The notes under the pieces are model-generated. The model had not been told where the DNA came from. It saw nothing but the letters and a program-made list of their open reading frames with translations, and made no database searches. DNA of 64,000 bases. It comes from Planctomycetota bacterium. Its GTDB lineage: Bacteria; Planctomycetota; J058; JAJDCP01. The stretch lies in contig JAJDCP010000101.1 of NCBI GenBank assembly GCA_029260765.1, positions 62,001-126,000 on the forward strand. The letters are read 5' to 3'. The position numbers were made by a program, and so were the translations under genes. Positions within the stretch are counted from its first letter, which is position 1. Each line of letters starts with the position of its first letter. Below are positions 54,865 to 63,503 of the stretch, piece by piece.

Positions 54865-55932
54865 TCAGTCGAATTCTGGCAGCTGCACCGCTTCGCCCAG
54901 GCCGGCCCTGAGCTCGGCGAAGGCCGCCCAGGCTTGATGGCTGGCAGCATCTTGCGGAAAGAAACCCAACGAGTGCCAGGCCAGCTCACGAACCACCCAG
55001 TCCTCATCCGTGTCGGCCACCGTCGCCGTGAGCGCCGCCCGCCCCGCAGCATTCTTGACCGGTGACTGGCCCAGGGCAAATGCCGCCCCGGCGCGCACAT
55101 CCACCGAGCTGTCGGCCAATCCGGCGACCACAGGCTCGAGATCGGCGCTCTCGGCCGACCAACGGGCCAAGGAGATCAGGCCGCGGCGGCGCAGTTCCGC
55201 CTCGCTGTGGCTGACCAGCGGCTTCAGGGCGGCCCGCACCTGCCCGGCGTGGGCCGGCGCGACTACGGCAGGATGCAGGGCGTACAGAGCCGAAGCCAGA
55301 ACATCGCTGCGCTGTTCCGTGCGCAGGATGTCGATGATTCCCTGACGGGTGTCGGGGTTGTCGATGTCCAAGCGGTCGAGCAACTCGAGGCCGAGCAGTT
55401 TCTGATCGAGGTTGCCGCTGCGGGCCATCGCCAGCGCACGTGCTTCGATCTCATAGTCGGAGATCATGCCGAGCACGGCGGCCAATTCGGCGCCGCGTTC
55501 ACTGCCCGCATGCTGCTCGAGCTCGCGAAGGGCCCACTCCAGAGCCTGGGGGTCGTTCTGAAGTTGCGTCAGCAGCTTCGCCTGGGCAAAGGCGCGCAGC
55601 TCTTCGTCTTCGTCGCCCTCGAGACTGCCGAGGGCGTCCAGGGCCTGCGCAGCCAGGCGTTCGCCCGATCCGCCAGCAGCGACTTCTCCGGGCTCTGAGG
55701 TCAAAGGAGCGTGTTCGTCGCTCCCGCCTCCGTGGCTGACGAAGTCCTCAGCCCGTTGCTGCCAGCGCTGCGCATCGGCCTGCAGCTTCGCGCGCAGCAT
55801 CTCCACTTCTTGCCGCAGGCGGGGGCTCTCGACGCCAGCCGCCTCGGGTTGCAGTGCGCTGCCGATGAACCAGCCCAACCCGACGCCGAACAGAGTCCCC
55901 AGCGTCACGAACAGCCAGGCTTGGCGGGCCAT
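54865..55932 (-). CDS. Membrane-anchored HEAT-repeat protein
   Basis: 355 aa from the ATG at 55932, two bases after the TGA of mepA; the upstream in-frame extension overlaps mepA and is unlikely. One N-terminal helix (LFVTLGTLFGVGLGWFIGSA) precedes a short coiled coil (RLRQEVEMLRAKLQADAQRW). HEAT-like repeats follow (LVSHSEAELRRRGLISLARW, SSVDVRAGAAFALGQSPVKN, WVVRELAWHSLGFF). HEAT scaffolds mediate protein contacts, so it could hold the neighbouring hydrolases at the envelope. Confidence 0.85.
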   Translation of the reverse strand: MARQAWLFVTLGTLFGVGLGWFIGSALQPEAAGVESPRLRQEVEMLRAKLQADAQRWQQRAEDFVSHGGGSDEHAPLTSEPGEVAAGGSGERLAAQALDALGSLEGDEDEELRAFAQAKLLTQLQNDPQALEWALRELEQHAGSERGAELAAVLGMISDYEIEARALAMARSGNLDQKLLGLELLDRLDIDNPDTRQGIIDILRTEQRSDVLASALYALHPAVVAPAHAGQVRAALKPLVSHSEAELRRRGLISLARWSAESADLEPVVAGLADSSVDVRAGAAFALGQSPVKNAAGRAALTATVADTDEDWVVRELAWHSLGFFPQDAASHQAWAAFAELRAGLGEAVQLPEFD

Positions 55933-55934
55933 TC

Positions 55935-56888
55935 TCAGTGGATCCGGAGGTGGTGGTGGTTGTGGTGGCCGCTCCAATTCTGGACATACCACAGGGAGTT
56001 GTAGATGGCCGAGTCCTGGAAGCCGATCACCTTGATGTTCAAGTATTTCTTCGCGTACTCGGTGATCCAGCGGCGGTTGCGGTAGCTCGAGTAGTTGGAC
56101 TGCCAGATGGTGAGGGGACCCTCATAGCTCGACTTCGAGACCGGTCGATAGTCGACGTCCTTGCCGTAGCGATGGCTGACATGAGGTGGGAAGTAGCCCC
56201 CGTTGGTCTTCGAGATGTCGCCGATGCTGATGCGCGGATAGCTGGGATTCTGACTCTTCCAGGCAGAGGCAGCATTCATCATGCCGTAGACCATCGCGGG
56301 CGTGCCCCAGTGCCGAGAGCTGCTCGAGTAGGCATAGAAGCCCTGGCCGCTTGCCGGCAGCTGCACGAAGCCCGCCGAGGAGGTGGGCAAACCGCCGGTG
56401 GTCGGGGGGCTGCTCGGAGGAGCTGTCGAGCCTCCCGCGTTGGCGAGGTAGCTGCCATGCATCCAGCGGGTGGCGCCGCCGTAGTAGATCTTGCGCCACG
56501 AGCCGCTAGCTCCGACTTCGACCCAGCGCGAGTTGTTGGCAGCCTGTCCCGCCACAGAATATCCGGTGCTGGGCCCACGTCGTACGTTGAGCAACGACGC
56601 AGTGACCTTCTTGGCGCTGCCGGAGACTTCTGAGACGTATCCGCCGTGCACCCAGCCGGTGCCGCGGTTGAACCAGATCTTGTGCCACGAGCCCGAGCGC
56701 TGCACGGATACGTAGCGCTGGCCACTGTAGACCAGGCCGAGCTTCGCATAGCCGGTGCTGGGTCCCGTGCGCACGTTGAGCGCGCCCGCGGTGACCTGCA
56801 CGATCTTGTCTTGAGCGAGTAGACCAGAGGCGAGCAGGAGGAGCAGAATTCCCCCCAAGATACGAACACGAGCCGTGCAGCGTTCCAT
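55935..56888 (-). CDS. mepA: Penicillin-insensitive murein endopeptidase (M74) with two SH3 domains
   Basis: 317 aa with a signal peptide (ILLLLLASGLLAQ). Two bacterial SH3 repeats (LNVRTGPSTGYAKLGLVYSG and LNVRRGPSTGYSVAGQAAN) would bind the cell wall. The C-terminal half is the MepA/peptidase M74 domain with the metal motif SHRYGKDVDYRP and the terminal GHHNHHHLRIH, which carries the other ligands. The enzyme cleaves D-Ala-meso-DAP cross-bridges. Tandem SH3 domains are absent from the E. coli enzyme. It leads the four-gene cell-wall run. A small GCAGAG/CTCTGC hairpin lies 55-69 bases upstream. Confidence 0.93.
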   Translation of the reverse strand: MERCTARVRILGGILLLLLASGLLAQDKIVQVTAGALNVRTGPSTGYAKLGLVYSGQRYVSVQRSGSWHKIWFNRGTGWVHGGYVSEVSGSAKKVTASLLNVRRGPSTGYSVAGQAANNSRWVEVGASGSWRKIYYGGATRWMHGSYLANAGGSTAPPSSPPTTGGLPTSSAGFVQLPASGQGFYAYSSSSRHWGTPAMVYGMMNAASAWKSQNPSYPRISIGDISKTNGGYFPPHVSHRYGKDVDYRPVSKSSYEGPLTIWQSNYSSYRNRRWITEYAKKYLNIKVIGFQDSAIYNSLWYVQNWSGHHNHHHLRIH

Positions 56889-56969
56889 CGATCAACCTCC
56901 AAGGGCGTACCATCGGGATTGCCGGGCGTTCGTACGCTTCGTGCAGAGAAACTCTGCTAAATGAGAATT

Positions 56970-56995
56970 TTTTTTCTTGACCTGACAAGAAAAAA
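56970..56995 (-). terminator. A/T-rich hairpin after the response regulator-EAL gene
   Basis: TTTTTTCTTG, an ACCTGA loop, CAAGAAAAAA: a perfect 10-bp inverted repeat starting six bases beyond the stop codon. On the minus strand it ends in an A/T-rich tract, so it can act as a weak intrinsic terminator. It stands out in a GC-rich genome. Confidence 0.5.
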
Positions 56996-57000
56996 CGATC

Positions 57001-58176
57001 TCAGTGGATGTCGAAGGAGGGGCGGCCGAGCCGATAGCCCTGCAGGTAGTGGGCGCCGCAGGATTTGAGCGTCTCGATCTCGGCATCTGCCTCGATACCT
57101 TCGGCGATCAGCTCCGCAGATGTCGATTCTGCAAACCGGCAGAGCAACTCGATCAGGCGCTGTTTGCGCGGTGACTCGTTGCAGGCACGCACGATGCTCA
57201 TGTCGGCTTTGAGAAAGCGCGGCTGCAGGTCAGCCAACACCGACAAGGAGTTGTAGCCCGCCCCCAGGTCGTCGACAGCGATGGGGATGCCCTGATCGGC
57301 GAGCGTCTCGATCGCGCTCTCCCAGTCATCGATGCTGTCGAGCGATTGCCGCTCGGTGATCTCGATCACAACCCGGCCGGACCACTCCTGCAACCGCCGC
57401 AGCCGCGTCCCCAGCCTTTCGGCATCGTCCAGCTCGAGCGGATGCAGGTTGATGAACAACAGCTTGTCGGTGGGCAGCTGGGCGAGCCAACCCCGGGCAA
57501 GCTCGACCACCTTGTCTCCCAGCTCGTGCACCAGCTCGTGCTCTTCAACCGCGCGCAGCACAGACAGGGGACCGGTGAACTCTGGATGTCCGCTGCGCAG
57601 CAACGCCTCATACGCCACAGGCGTCTGGCAGCCCAGGTCGAAGATCGGCTGCAGAGCCAGGCGCAGGAAGTTTCCTGCCAGGCATTCGAGCACCGGCCCG
57701 CGCTCGCGATCCAGGCGTTGTCGGCGCTGCTTGTCTTGAGCCCCAAGAAGCAGGGCTTTGTTGGCGAGCGCCTCGTCTACGCAGCGAAAGAGCGCCTCGG
57801 GCATGATCGGTTTGGTCAAGGTGTTGGAGATCTGGGCCATGTTGACCGCTTCGACGGCTGTATTGAGGTCGAGATGAGCCGTCATCAAGATGCGCGGGGC
57901 AAAGGGCGAGATTTCACGCAACACGTGCAGCAGGCGGATGCCATCCATCGCCGGCAGCCTGTAGTCGACGATGGCGAGCTCGAAGTCCTGGGCGGTGACG
58001 ATCTTGAGCGCTTCCTCTCCGCTCTCGGCAGAGAGGACATCGAAACCGCGAGACTCCAGAAGCCCCCCCACCACCTGACGGATCGAAGGCTCGTCGTCGA
58101 CCAGCAAGATACTGCGTCTCTCGCTGCGTTGGGTCTTGCGGACAAGAGTTCCCCCCGCGACGATACGCCCGCTCAT
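57001..58176 (-). CDS. Response regulator with EAL domain
   Basis: 391 aa, ATG 58176 with GGGAGGAGCTTG before it. The receiver domain has SILLVDDEPSIRQVV, the phospho-Asp in ELAIVDYRLPAMDG, the conserved Thr (RILMTAHLD) and Lys (LTKPI). The EAL domain has YEALLRS, LFINLHPLEL, VVIEITERQ, AVDDLGAGYNSL and AEGIE. DDLGAG replaces DDFGTG, yet the metal acids remain, so phosphodiesterase activity is likely. The divergent hybrid kinase (start 161 bases away) is the natural partner. Confidence 0.93.
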   Translation of the reverse strand: MSGRIVAGGTLVRKTQRSERRSILLVDDEPSIRQVVGGLLESRGFDVLSAESGEEALKIVTAQDFELAIVDYRLPAMDGIRLLHVLREISPFAPRILMTAHLDLNTAVEAVNMAQISNTLTKPIMPEALFRCVDEALANKALLLGAQDKQRRQRLDRERGPVLECLAGNFLRLALQPIFDLGCQTPVAYEALLRSGHPEFTGPLSVLRAVEEHELVHELGDKVVELARGWLAQLPTDKLLFINLHPLELDDAERLGTRLRRLQEWSGRVVIEITERQSLDSIDDWESAIETLADQGIPIAVDDLGAGYNSLSVLADLQPRFLKADMSIVRACNESPRKQRLIELLCRFAESTSAELIAEGIEADAEIETLKSCGAHYLQGYRLGRPSFDIH

Positions 58177-58336
58177 CAAGCTCCTCCCTGCTGCCATCAG
58201 CCCAAGGGTTGGGCAGACTGGAATGTAGTTGTTGTGGCGAGACGACGCAACCTGAGCAAACGCGCCAGCAACCAACCGCAGTTGACAGCCGCCGCCCCAG
58301 CGCGGACAAATGAACGGGGATGTCTCAGGGGAAGGG

Positions 58337-60826
58337 ATGCGCGGAAACCACCCATTGCGTTTGCGCTTCATGTCGGTGATCGGAGGATCGCTGGCGTTGA
58401 TCCTGATCACTTTTTTGGGCGTGGCCTACTGGGTCCATCACCGTCTGGAGGTCGATGCGGCGGCGGCAGCGGCCGAACGCGCGCAACGGGTGTTGGTCCA
58501 GTTGCACAACTCCCACGCTGCCATGGGGGCCGCGCAGGCAGCCCGACTCGCGGCCGAGCCCACGTTCGTCGAAGCTCAGCAAAGCCGTTCAGCGGCGGCC
58601 ATGCAGGCGCAGCTCAGTAAGCTGGACGCACAGGGCTGGGTCGTGAGCGGCATCTTCAGCGACGAGGGCGAGGTGCTTGCCTGGCGTGGCCCGGGCCGCA
58701 TCGAGCTGGCCGAAGCGTTGCAGGGCGCTATCCCCTGCGAGCAGGCTGCGACAGCACGCGTGCTGCGGTTGTTCGATGTGCCCTTTGAGATCTTCATCGC
58801 GCAATCTGCACCGCTCGACAGCGTCCGGGCGCACCTGGTCGTGGGGGGCATCTTTGATGCGGACCAGCTCAAGGCCTACGCCCAGGTCTTCGGTAGCCGC
58901 GTCCACCTGGGGCATTCCCTTCCCGAAGGTCAGCGCGTCGGCGTGCCGATTGGCACCGACGTGGTGTTGTTGGCGGACTGGGAGCCGTGGGAGATCACCG
59001 GCGCAGTCCACACGGCGTTTGACAGCCTGGTCCTGGCGGTGCTTGTCTGCATCGCGATCGGTCTGCTGGTCGGCAGGCTGGCTGCTGCTTGGTTTGCGCG
59101 CCCGATCGACAGTCTGCTGTTGTTGGTGCGCGCTTCGGCCGACGACAGCGAGGCATCCTTTCCCTCCTACGGTCCTCCCGAGCTCCGTACGCTCGACTCG
59201 GCCATCCGGGAGATGAAAGGCTCGCTCCAGGCGACCTGCCTGTCCTTGGAGCTGGCGCGTGACGAGGCGCTGGGCGCCAGCCAGGCCAAGAGTGAGTTCC
59301 TGGCGAACATGAGCCACGAAGTCCGCACTCCCTTGAACGGCGTGATCGGTATGACCCAGTTGTTGGCCAAGACCTCGCTCGACGATGAGCAGCGGGAGTA
59401 CCTCGCGACCATCGGGCGTTGCGGCCGTGCATTGCTCGAACAGATCAACGAGATCCTGGACTTCTCCAAGCTCGAGGCGGGCGAGGTCAGCATCAGAGAG
59501 AAGGCGACCAATCTGCACAGGGTGCTCGGCAAGGTCGTGGAGATGTTCCGGCAGACCGCCCGGGAGAAGGGCCTCGAGTTGCACCTCCACATCGCCACAG
59601 ATGTCCCTGCGCATGTCGTCAGCGATGGATTGCGGCTGCGGCAGATTCTGCAGAATCTGGTGTCGAACGCGGTCAAGTTCACGCAGCAAGGCTCCGTCAG
59701 CATTGAAGCCGAGGTCTGCGGGAGGACTCCGGGCAAGGTACAGCTGAGATTGACGGTGATGGACACAGGGATCGGCATCCCCGAAGAGTCCATCGACAAG
59801 ATCTTCGACAAGTTCACCCAGGTCGACGGCGCCGATTCGCGACGTTTCGGGGGAACCGGACTCGGTCTGGCCATCTGCCGGCAATTGGTAGAGATGCTCG
59901 GGGGCTCATTGCAGGTAGAGAGCCAACCGGGAGTTGGAACCAGCATCTCGGTCCAGCTGGCGGTGACCCTGGCCAGTGACATTACCCACGAGACGCCATC
60001 GACGCCCGCTCTGAAGCTCGCTCTGGAGACCGTCCGGGAGGTTACCCGGGCGCGCAGCGCGCGCGTGCTGGTGGTCGATGATCAGGACACCAATCTGCTC
60101 GTCGCCGGGCGCCTGCTCGAGATCATGGGCTGCGATGTCACGCGCGCCACCGGCGGTCGGGAATGCCTCAAGCTGCTCAAGGAACAGAGCTTCGACATCG
60201 TGTTCCTCGATTGCCAGATGCCGGGAATCGATGGCTACCAGACCACGCGCACGGTGCGCCAGCAAGAGGAGGAGTCGGGGAAGCACCAGACGATCGTGGC
60301 GATGACCGCGCGGACGGGCCCTGGGGACCGGGAGAAGTGCCTTGCGTCCGGCATGGACGACTATGTCACGAAGCCCCTCGATGAGAGCACGCTCGAGCGT
60401 GTGTTGGGTCGTTGGCTACCGCTGCAGGTCTTGGAGAAAGGGGCGGTGGCGCACCGGGATTCGGGGGCCGAGCTCGAGTCCGGGGATCTCGATCCTGAGA
60501 CGCTCGCGCGTCTGCGTTCGTGGTTCGGCAGCGACGCCCGGGCGGGGACTCTGATCAAGACCTTTCAAAGCTCGGCGGAAGAGCGCCGCGCAGAGCTCAC
60601 CCGTGCGTTGGCTGCCGATGACGGGCAGACCAGCAGCCAGGCGGTCGGTGCCCTCTTGCGGATGGCGCGCACTCTGGGGGCACGCAGTCTGGAGAAGCTG
60701 TGCCTCGGGCTGCAGGAAGCGCTCGACGGCGAGACTCAAGAGATCGAGCGCCTGCTCTCTGCGCTGAATCTCGAGTTGCAGAACCTGCCCTCCATGCTCT
60801 CACGCGTCTTGGACAGCGAGTGCTGA
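58337..60826 (+). CDS. Hybrid sensor histidine kinase with receiver and degenerate Hpt
   Basis: 829 aa from the ATG with AGGGGAAGGG upstream (ATG 58310 would add nine residues). Two membrane helices (FMSVIGGSLALILITFLGVA and DSLVLAVLVCIAIGLLVGRL) enclose a periplasmic sensor of about 190 aa that resembles a double Cache domain. The kinase has the H box FLANMSHEVRTPLNG (H327), NLVSNAVKF, DTGIGIP and GGTGLGLAIC. The receiver has VLVVDDQDTN and FLDCQMPG (D625). A C-terminal Hpt-like helical bundle (AVGALLRMARTLGARSLEKL) lacks the phosphorylatable His. The likely output is the divergent response regulator-EAL protein. Confidence 0.94.
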   Translation: MRGNHPLRLRFMSVIGGSLALILITFLGVAYWVHHRLEVDAAAAAAERAQRVLVQLHNSHAAMGAAQAARLAAEPTFVEAQQSRSAAAMQAQLSKLDAQGWVVSGIFSDEGEVLAWRGPGRIELAEALQGAIPCEQAATARVLRLFDVPFEIFIAQSAPLDSVRAHLVVGGIFDADQLKAYAQVFGSRVHLGHSLPEGQRVGVPIGTDVVLLADWEPWEITGAVHTAFDSLVLAVLVCIAIGLLVGRLAAAWFARPIDSLLLLVRASADDSEASFPSYGPPELRTLDSAIREMKGSLQATCLSLELARDEALGASQAKSEFLANMSHEVRTPLNGVIGMTQLLAKTSLDDEQREYLATIGRCGRALLEQINEILDFSKLEAGEVSIREKATNLHRVLGKVVEMFRQTAREKGLELHLHIATDVPAHVVSDGLRLRQILQNLVSNAVKFTQQGSVSIEAEVCGRTPGKVQLRLTVMDTGIGIPEESIDKIFDKFTQVDGADSRRFGGTGLGLAICRQLVEMLGGSLQVESQPGVGTSISVQLAVTLASDITHETPSTPALKLALETVREVTRARSARVLVVDDQDTNLLVAGRLLEIMGCDVTRATGGRECLKLLKEQSFDIVFLDCQMPGIDGYQTTRTVRQQEEESGKHQTIVAMTARTGPGDREKCLASGMDDYVTKPLDESTLERVLGRWLPLQVLEKGAVAHRDSGAELESGDLDPETLARLRSWFGSDARAGTLIKTFQSSAEERRAELTRALAADDGQTSSQAVGALLRMARTLGARSLEKLCLGLQEALDGETQEIERLLSALNLELQNLPSMLSRVLDSEC

Positions 60827-60843
60827 CGCCAGTTTCTTTTTTC

Positions 60844-60861
60844 AAAATGAAATTTCATTTT
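60844..60861. promoter_or_regulatory. 18-bp A/T-rich perfect palindrome
   Basis: AAAATGAAATTTCATTTT lies 18 bases after the hybrid kinase stop. It might be the core of a terminator or an operator ahead of the pseudopilin genes, which start about 150 bases later. The rest of 60827-61012 shows no gene. Confidence 0.4.
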
Positions 60862-61012
60862 TGTCCGTATGCCGGCCTCGCTCAGGGATTAACGGCAGAT
60901 CAGTTGATGGTCATCAGCGGGCGTGGATGGTTCTGCCTTCGCAATTGCGTTAGTCTAAGGATCGGGATCTCTCCATCTGGACGCAGCACAGACTGTTGCT
61001 TTGAGTGTGCAA

Positions 61013-61513
61013 ATGATCACCGCCGGCCTCTGGACAGCATTGAAACCCGCGCACAGACGTGCCGGCCTGTCGATGGTCGAGCTGATGGCCGCCGCATCGA
61101 TCATGTTGATCGGCGTCTTGAGCCTGCTCTCCGGAATGGTCTACGGAGCGGGACATCTCCTGCAGCATCAGCGTCACGGCCTGGCCGAAGACATCGTCCA
61201 TCGCAAGCTCGAAGAGATCCACGCGGCGGACTGGCAGCAGATGCTCGCCCTGCACCAGGACGCAGCCCTGGATACAGCCGAGGATGGCCTGGTCGGTGGA
61301 CTGCTGACCGTGCACTTCGGCAGTGAGCAGCAGGCAGCGTCGTTTCTGGCTGAAGCAATCGATCTGGACAACGACGGCCTGGCCAACGAGTCCGAACCGG
61401 CTCATGCAGGCATGGCGGTCTTGTACGTCGAGATCAATGTCGCCTGGTCTGAGAAGCCCGGTCTGCGCAACGCACATGCTCGTGCCCTGGTTGCCGAAAG
61501 GGGTGCACCATGA
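61013..61513 (+). CDS. Prepilin-type pseudopilin-like protein
   Basis: 166 aa from ATG 61013 (TTG 61001 and GTG 61007 are possible; no clear ribosome site). The leader ends RRAGLSMVELM: a prepilin peptidase site with Gly-1 and Glu+5 (G|LSMVE) followed by a hydrophobic helix (AAASIMLIGVLSLLSGMV). The first mature residue is Leu rather than Phe. It probably is a minor pseudopilin (PilV/GspI-like). DLDNDGLANESEP near residue 125 looks like a Ca-binding loop. The stop overlaps the next start as ATGA. Confidence 0.85.
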   Translation: MITAGLWTALKPAHRRAGLSMVELMAAASIMLIGVLSLLSGMVYGAGHLLQHQRHGLAEDIVHRKLEEIHAADWQQMLALHQDAALDTAEDGLVGGLLTVHFGSEQQAASFLAEAIDLDNDGLANESEPAHAGMAVLYVEINVAWSEKPGLRNAHARALVAERGAP

Positions 61514-62157
61514 GGGCACGCCGAGGCTTCACACTGCTCGAGACGTCGATCGCGCTTGCGGTCTTCGCGGTGCTGATCGTCTCGGCCCACGCTGTCTTCA
61601 GCGATGCACCCCGGCAGTCTGCGTTCTTCGTGCACAAGGCGGGCATCGACCAGGCAGAACGCATCGCGAGCAATCTCATTTCGCAGAGTCTGCGTCATGC
61701 CACGACCGACGACATGCAGCTGATGGAGACCGATTACGGGCCTGCGTTGTGCTTTTCGAAGCTGCACATCAGCGCCGACGGCGAGGTCACACGGCTCGGT
61801 CCGTTCCTGTTGATCGCGGTTCCGGTTGCAGATGATCCCTTCAACCATCGGGACGACAACAGCAACGGTATTGTCGACGAGTTGTGTCTACAGATCATCG
61901 GTCCTGAAGGGCAGCGGCTGGTGGTTGCGCCCCAGATCCTGCCGGGAAGCTTCGCGATTGAACTTGAGGGGGGCTCGGTGTTGGTCGACTATCAGCTCTT
62001 CGACCGGTATCTCCCCCAAGAGCCTTCGATCCTTGATGGTACCCTGGTCAGCGCGGCGAATGAGGTCGTCGCACCCAGGAACTCCGACCGCAGCTACACG
62101 TTGAATGCGTCCGGCGCGGGCCTGGCTGCGCCCTTGAGCGTCGAGGCGTGGCAGTGA
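61510..62157 (+). CDS. Minor pseudopilin, PulJ/PilW-like
   Basis: 215 aa. A very short leader MRARRG is followed by the classic FTLLETSIALAVFAVLIVSA (Glu+5 and hydrophobic helix). The globular domain contains HRDDNSNGIVDEL, another Asp/Asn-rich, probably Ca-binding loop. The position between a PilV-like and a PilX-like gene fits PilW/GspJ. It overlaps both neighbours by four bases. Confidence 0.9.
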   Translation: MRARRGFTLLETSIALAVFAVLIVSAHAVFSDAPRQSAFFVHKAGIDQAERIASNLISQSLRHATTDDMQLMETDYGPALCFSKLHISADGEVTRLGPFLLIAVPVADDPFNHRDDNSNGIVDELCLQIIGPEGQRLVVAPQILPGSFAIELEGGSVLVDYQLFDRYLPQEPSILDGTLVSAANEVVAPRNSDRSYTLNASGAGLAAPLSVEAWQ

Positions 62158-63503
62158 GCCTTGCCAGGGCGCAGGCGGGGAAGCGCTCAGGCCGCGGCGG
62201 AGCGGCCCTGATCATCGCGCTGGTGCTGACCATGCTGGCGATGAGCTTGAGCGCGGTGATCTTCGGCGCGGTCGGCGCGCAGAGCACGGTGCGCAGAATC
62301 ACCCACGCCAAGAAACTCAGTTTTTCCGCTGCCGAGACCGGGTTGAGCCTGCGACTGGCGCAGGCCAACGCGGGAGACCTGGGCAGCAACGGCCGCAGCT
62401 ACGCCTTCGGCGATGGCTCTTCGGCCCTGGTTTCGCTCGTGATGCTCGACGCTACGCAGGGCGTTGTCGAGGCGGAAGGCCACTACGGGCAACTGCGCAC
62501 CACCCTTCGAGCGCTGGTCGCTGTCCAGACCGATGCGCTCCAGCTGACCGGTGTGCACGCTGGAGACAGCCTTACCGTCGGCGCCAACGCGGAGATCAGT
62601 CTGGCCTTCGACAGCCGCGCGGGGCTTCCTGGCAGCGGGGGAGCCACCATGTTGGCCGAGGCGCGGGCCAACAACGTGCTGATCCTCGAGCAGGATGCCC
62701 TGATCCACGGCCACGCCCGCGCGGGCGAAAAGATCATATTGGGCGCAGGCGCGGCCGTCGCGGGCACAGCCCAGGCGCCGCTGATCATCGGTGACTCCAG
62801 CCAGGCGGGCAGCATCTCGTTGAGCCAACCCGATTTGGAGCCCCTGCCGCCCTCGGATCCAAAGATCGACGCAAAGCTGGCAGAGGTGTCCGCGCTTGCC
62901 ACGGCGCTGCCCGACTTGAGCGTCGGCAAGCACGATGTCTACACATTGGGTCCGGGAGCCTTTGCCATCGGCAGCATCGCAGTGGCCAAGCTTGGCCAAC
63001 TGGTGCTAGTTGGACCCCTGCAATTGCAGGTGGGCAAGGTGCTTGTACACAAACAAGGCAGCCTCGAGATCCAGGGAGCTCTGACCATCGTCGTGGACGG
63101 CAGCAACGGCGAGGGTTTCAAGTCTTTCGAGCCCCTGGTCTTCAGTGATCGTGGCGACGGCTACGCCGATGCCCACGTCGAGATCTATTCGAAGAGTAAA
63201 GTCACCTTCGCCAGCAAAGGCAACGCGGTGGGCGTGCCTCCCCAACCCTTCGATTTCCAGGTGTGGATGGCCAGCGGCAGCAAATTCGAGATTCAAGATA
63301 TCGGGCCCTACTTCGGCTCGATCTACAACCCGCGCGGCACCGTGCAACTCAAACAGGCCGTCGATCTCTTCGGCATGGTGGTTGGCGATCATGTCATTGT
63401 CGCCGACGACCAATCGATCCACTTCGACCTGGCGCTGCGCGATCAACTGCAGATCGGTCCCCAGCACTTCGTGATCACTGCTGTGGCTGAGGTCTCACCG
63501 TGA
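62154..63503 (+). CDS. PilX/GspK-like exported protein
   Basis: 449 aa from GTG 62154, in GTGA overlap with the preceding stop. The N terminus (RGGAALIIALVLTMLAMSLS) is the hydrophobic helix of PilX-like tip proteins, which lack a full prepilin leader. The remainder is β-rich with bactofilin-like repeats (LGAGAAVAGTAQAPLIIGDS, VAKLGQLVLVGPLQLQVGKV), probably a β-helix. The combination is typical of pilus-tip or adhesin proteins. Confidence 0.82.
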   Translation: MSLARAQAGKRSGRGGAALIIALVLTMLAMSLSAVIFGAVGAQSTVRRITHAKKLSFSAAETGLSLRLAQANAGDLGSNGRSYAFGDGSSALVSLVMLDATQGVVEAEGHYGQLRTTLRALVAVQTDALQLTGVHAGDSLTVGANAEISLAFDSRAGLPGSGGATMLAEARANNVLILEQDALIHGHARAGEKIILGAGAAVAGTAQAPLIIGDSSQAGSISLSQPDLEPLPPSDPKIDAKLAEVSALATALPDLSVGKHDVYTLGPGAFAIGSIAVAKLGQLVLVGPLQLQVGKVLVHKQGSLEIQGALTIVVDGSNGEGFKSFEPLVFSDRGDGYADAHVEIYSKSKVTFASKGNAVGVPPQPFDFQVWMASGSKFEIQDIGPYFGSIYNPRGTVQLKQAVDLFGMVVGDHVIVADDQSIHFDLALRDQLQIGPQHFVITAVAEVSP

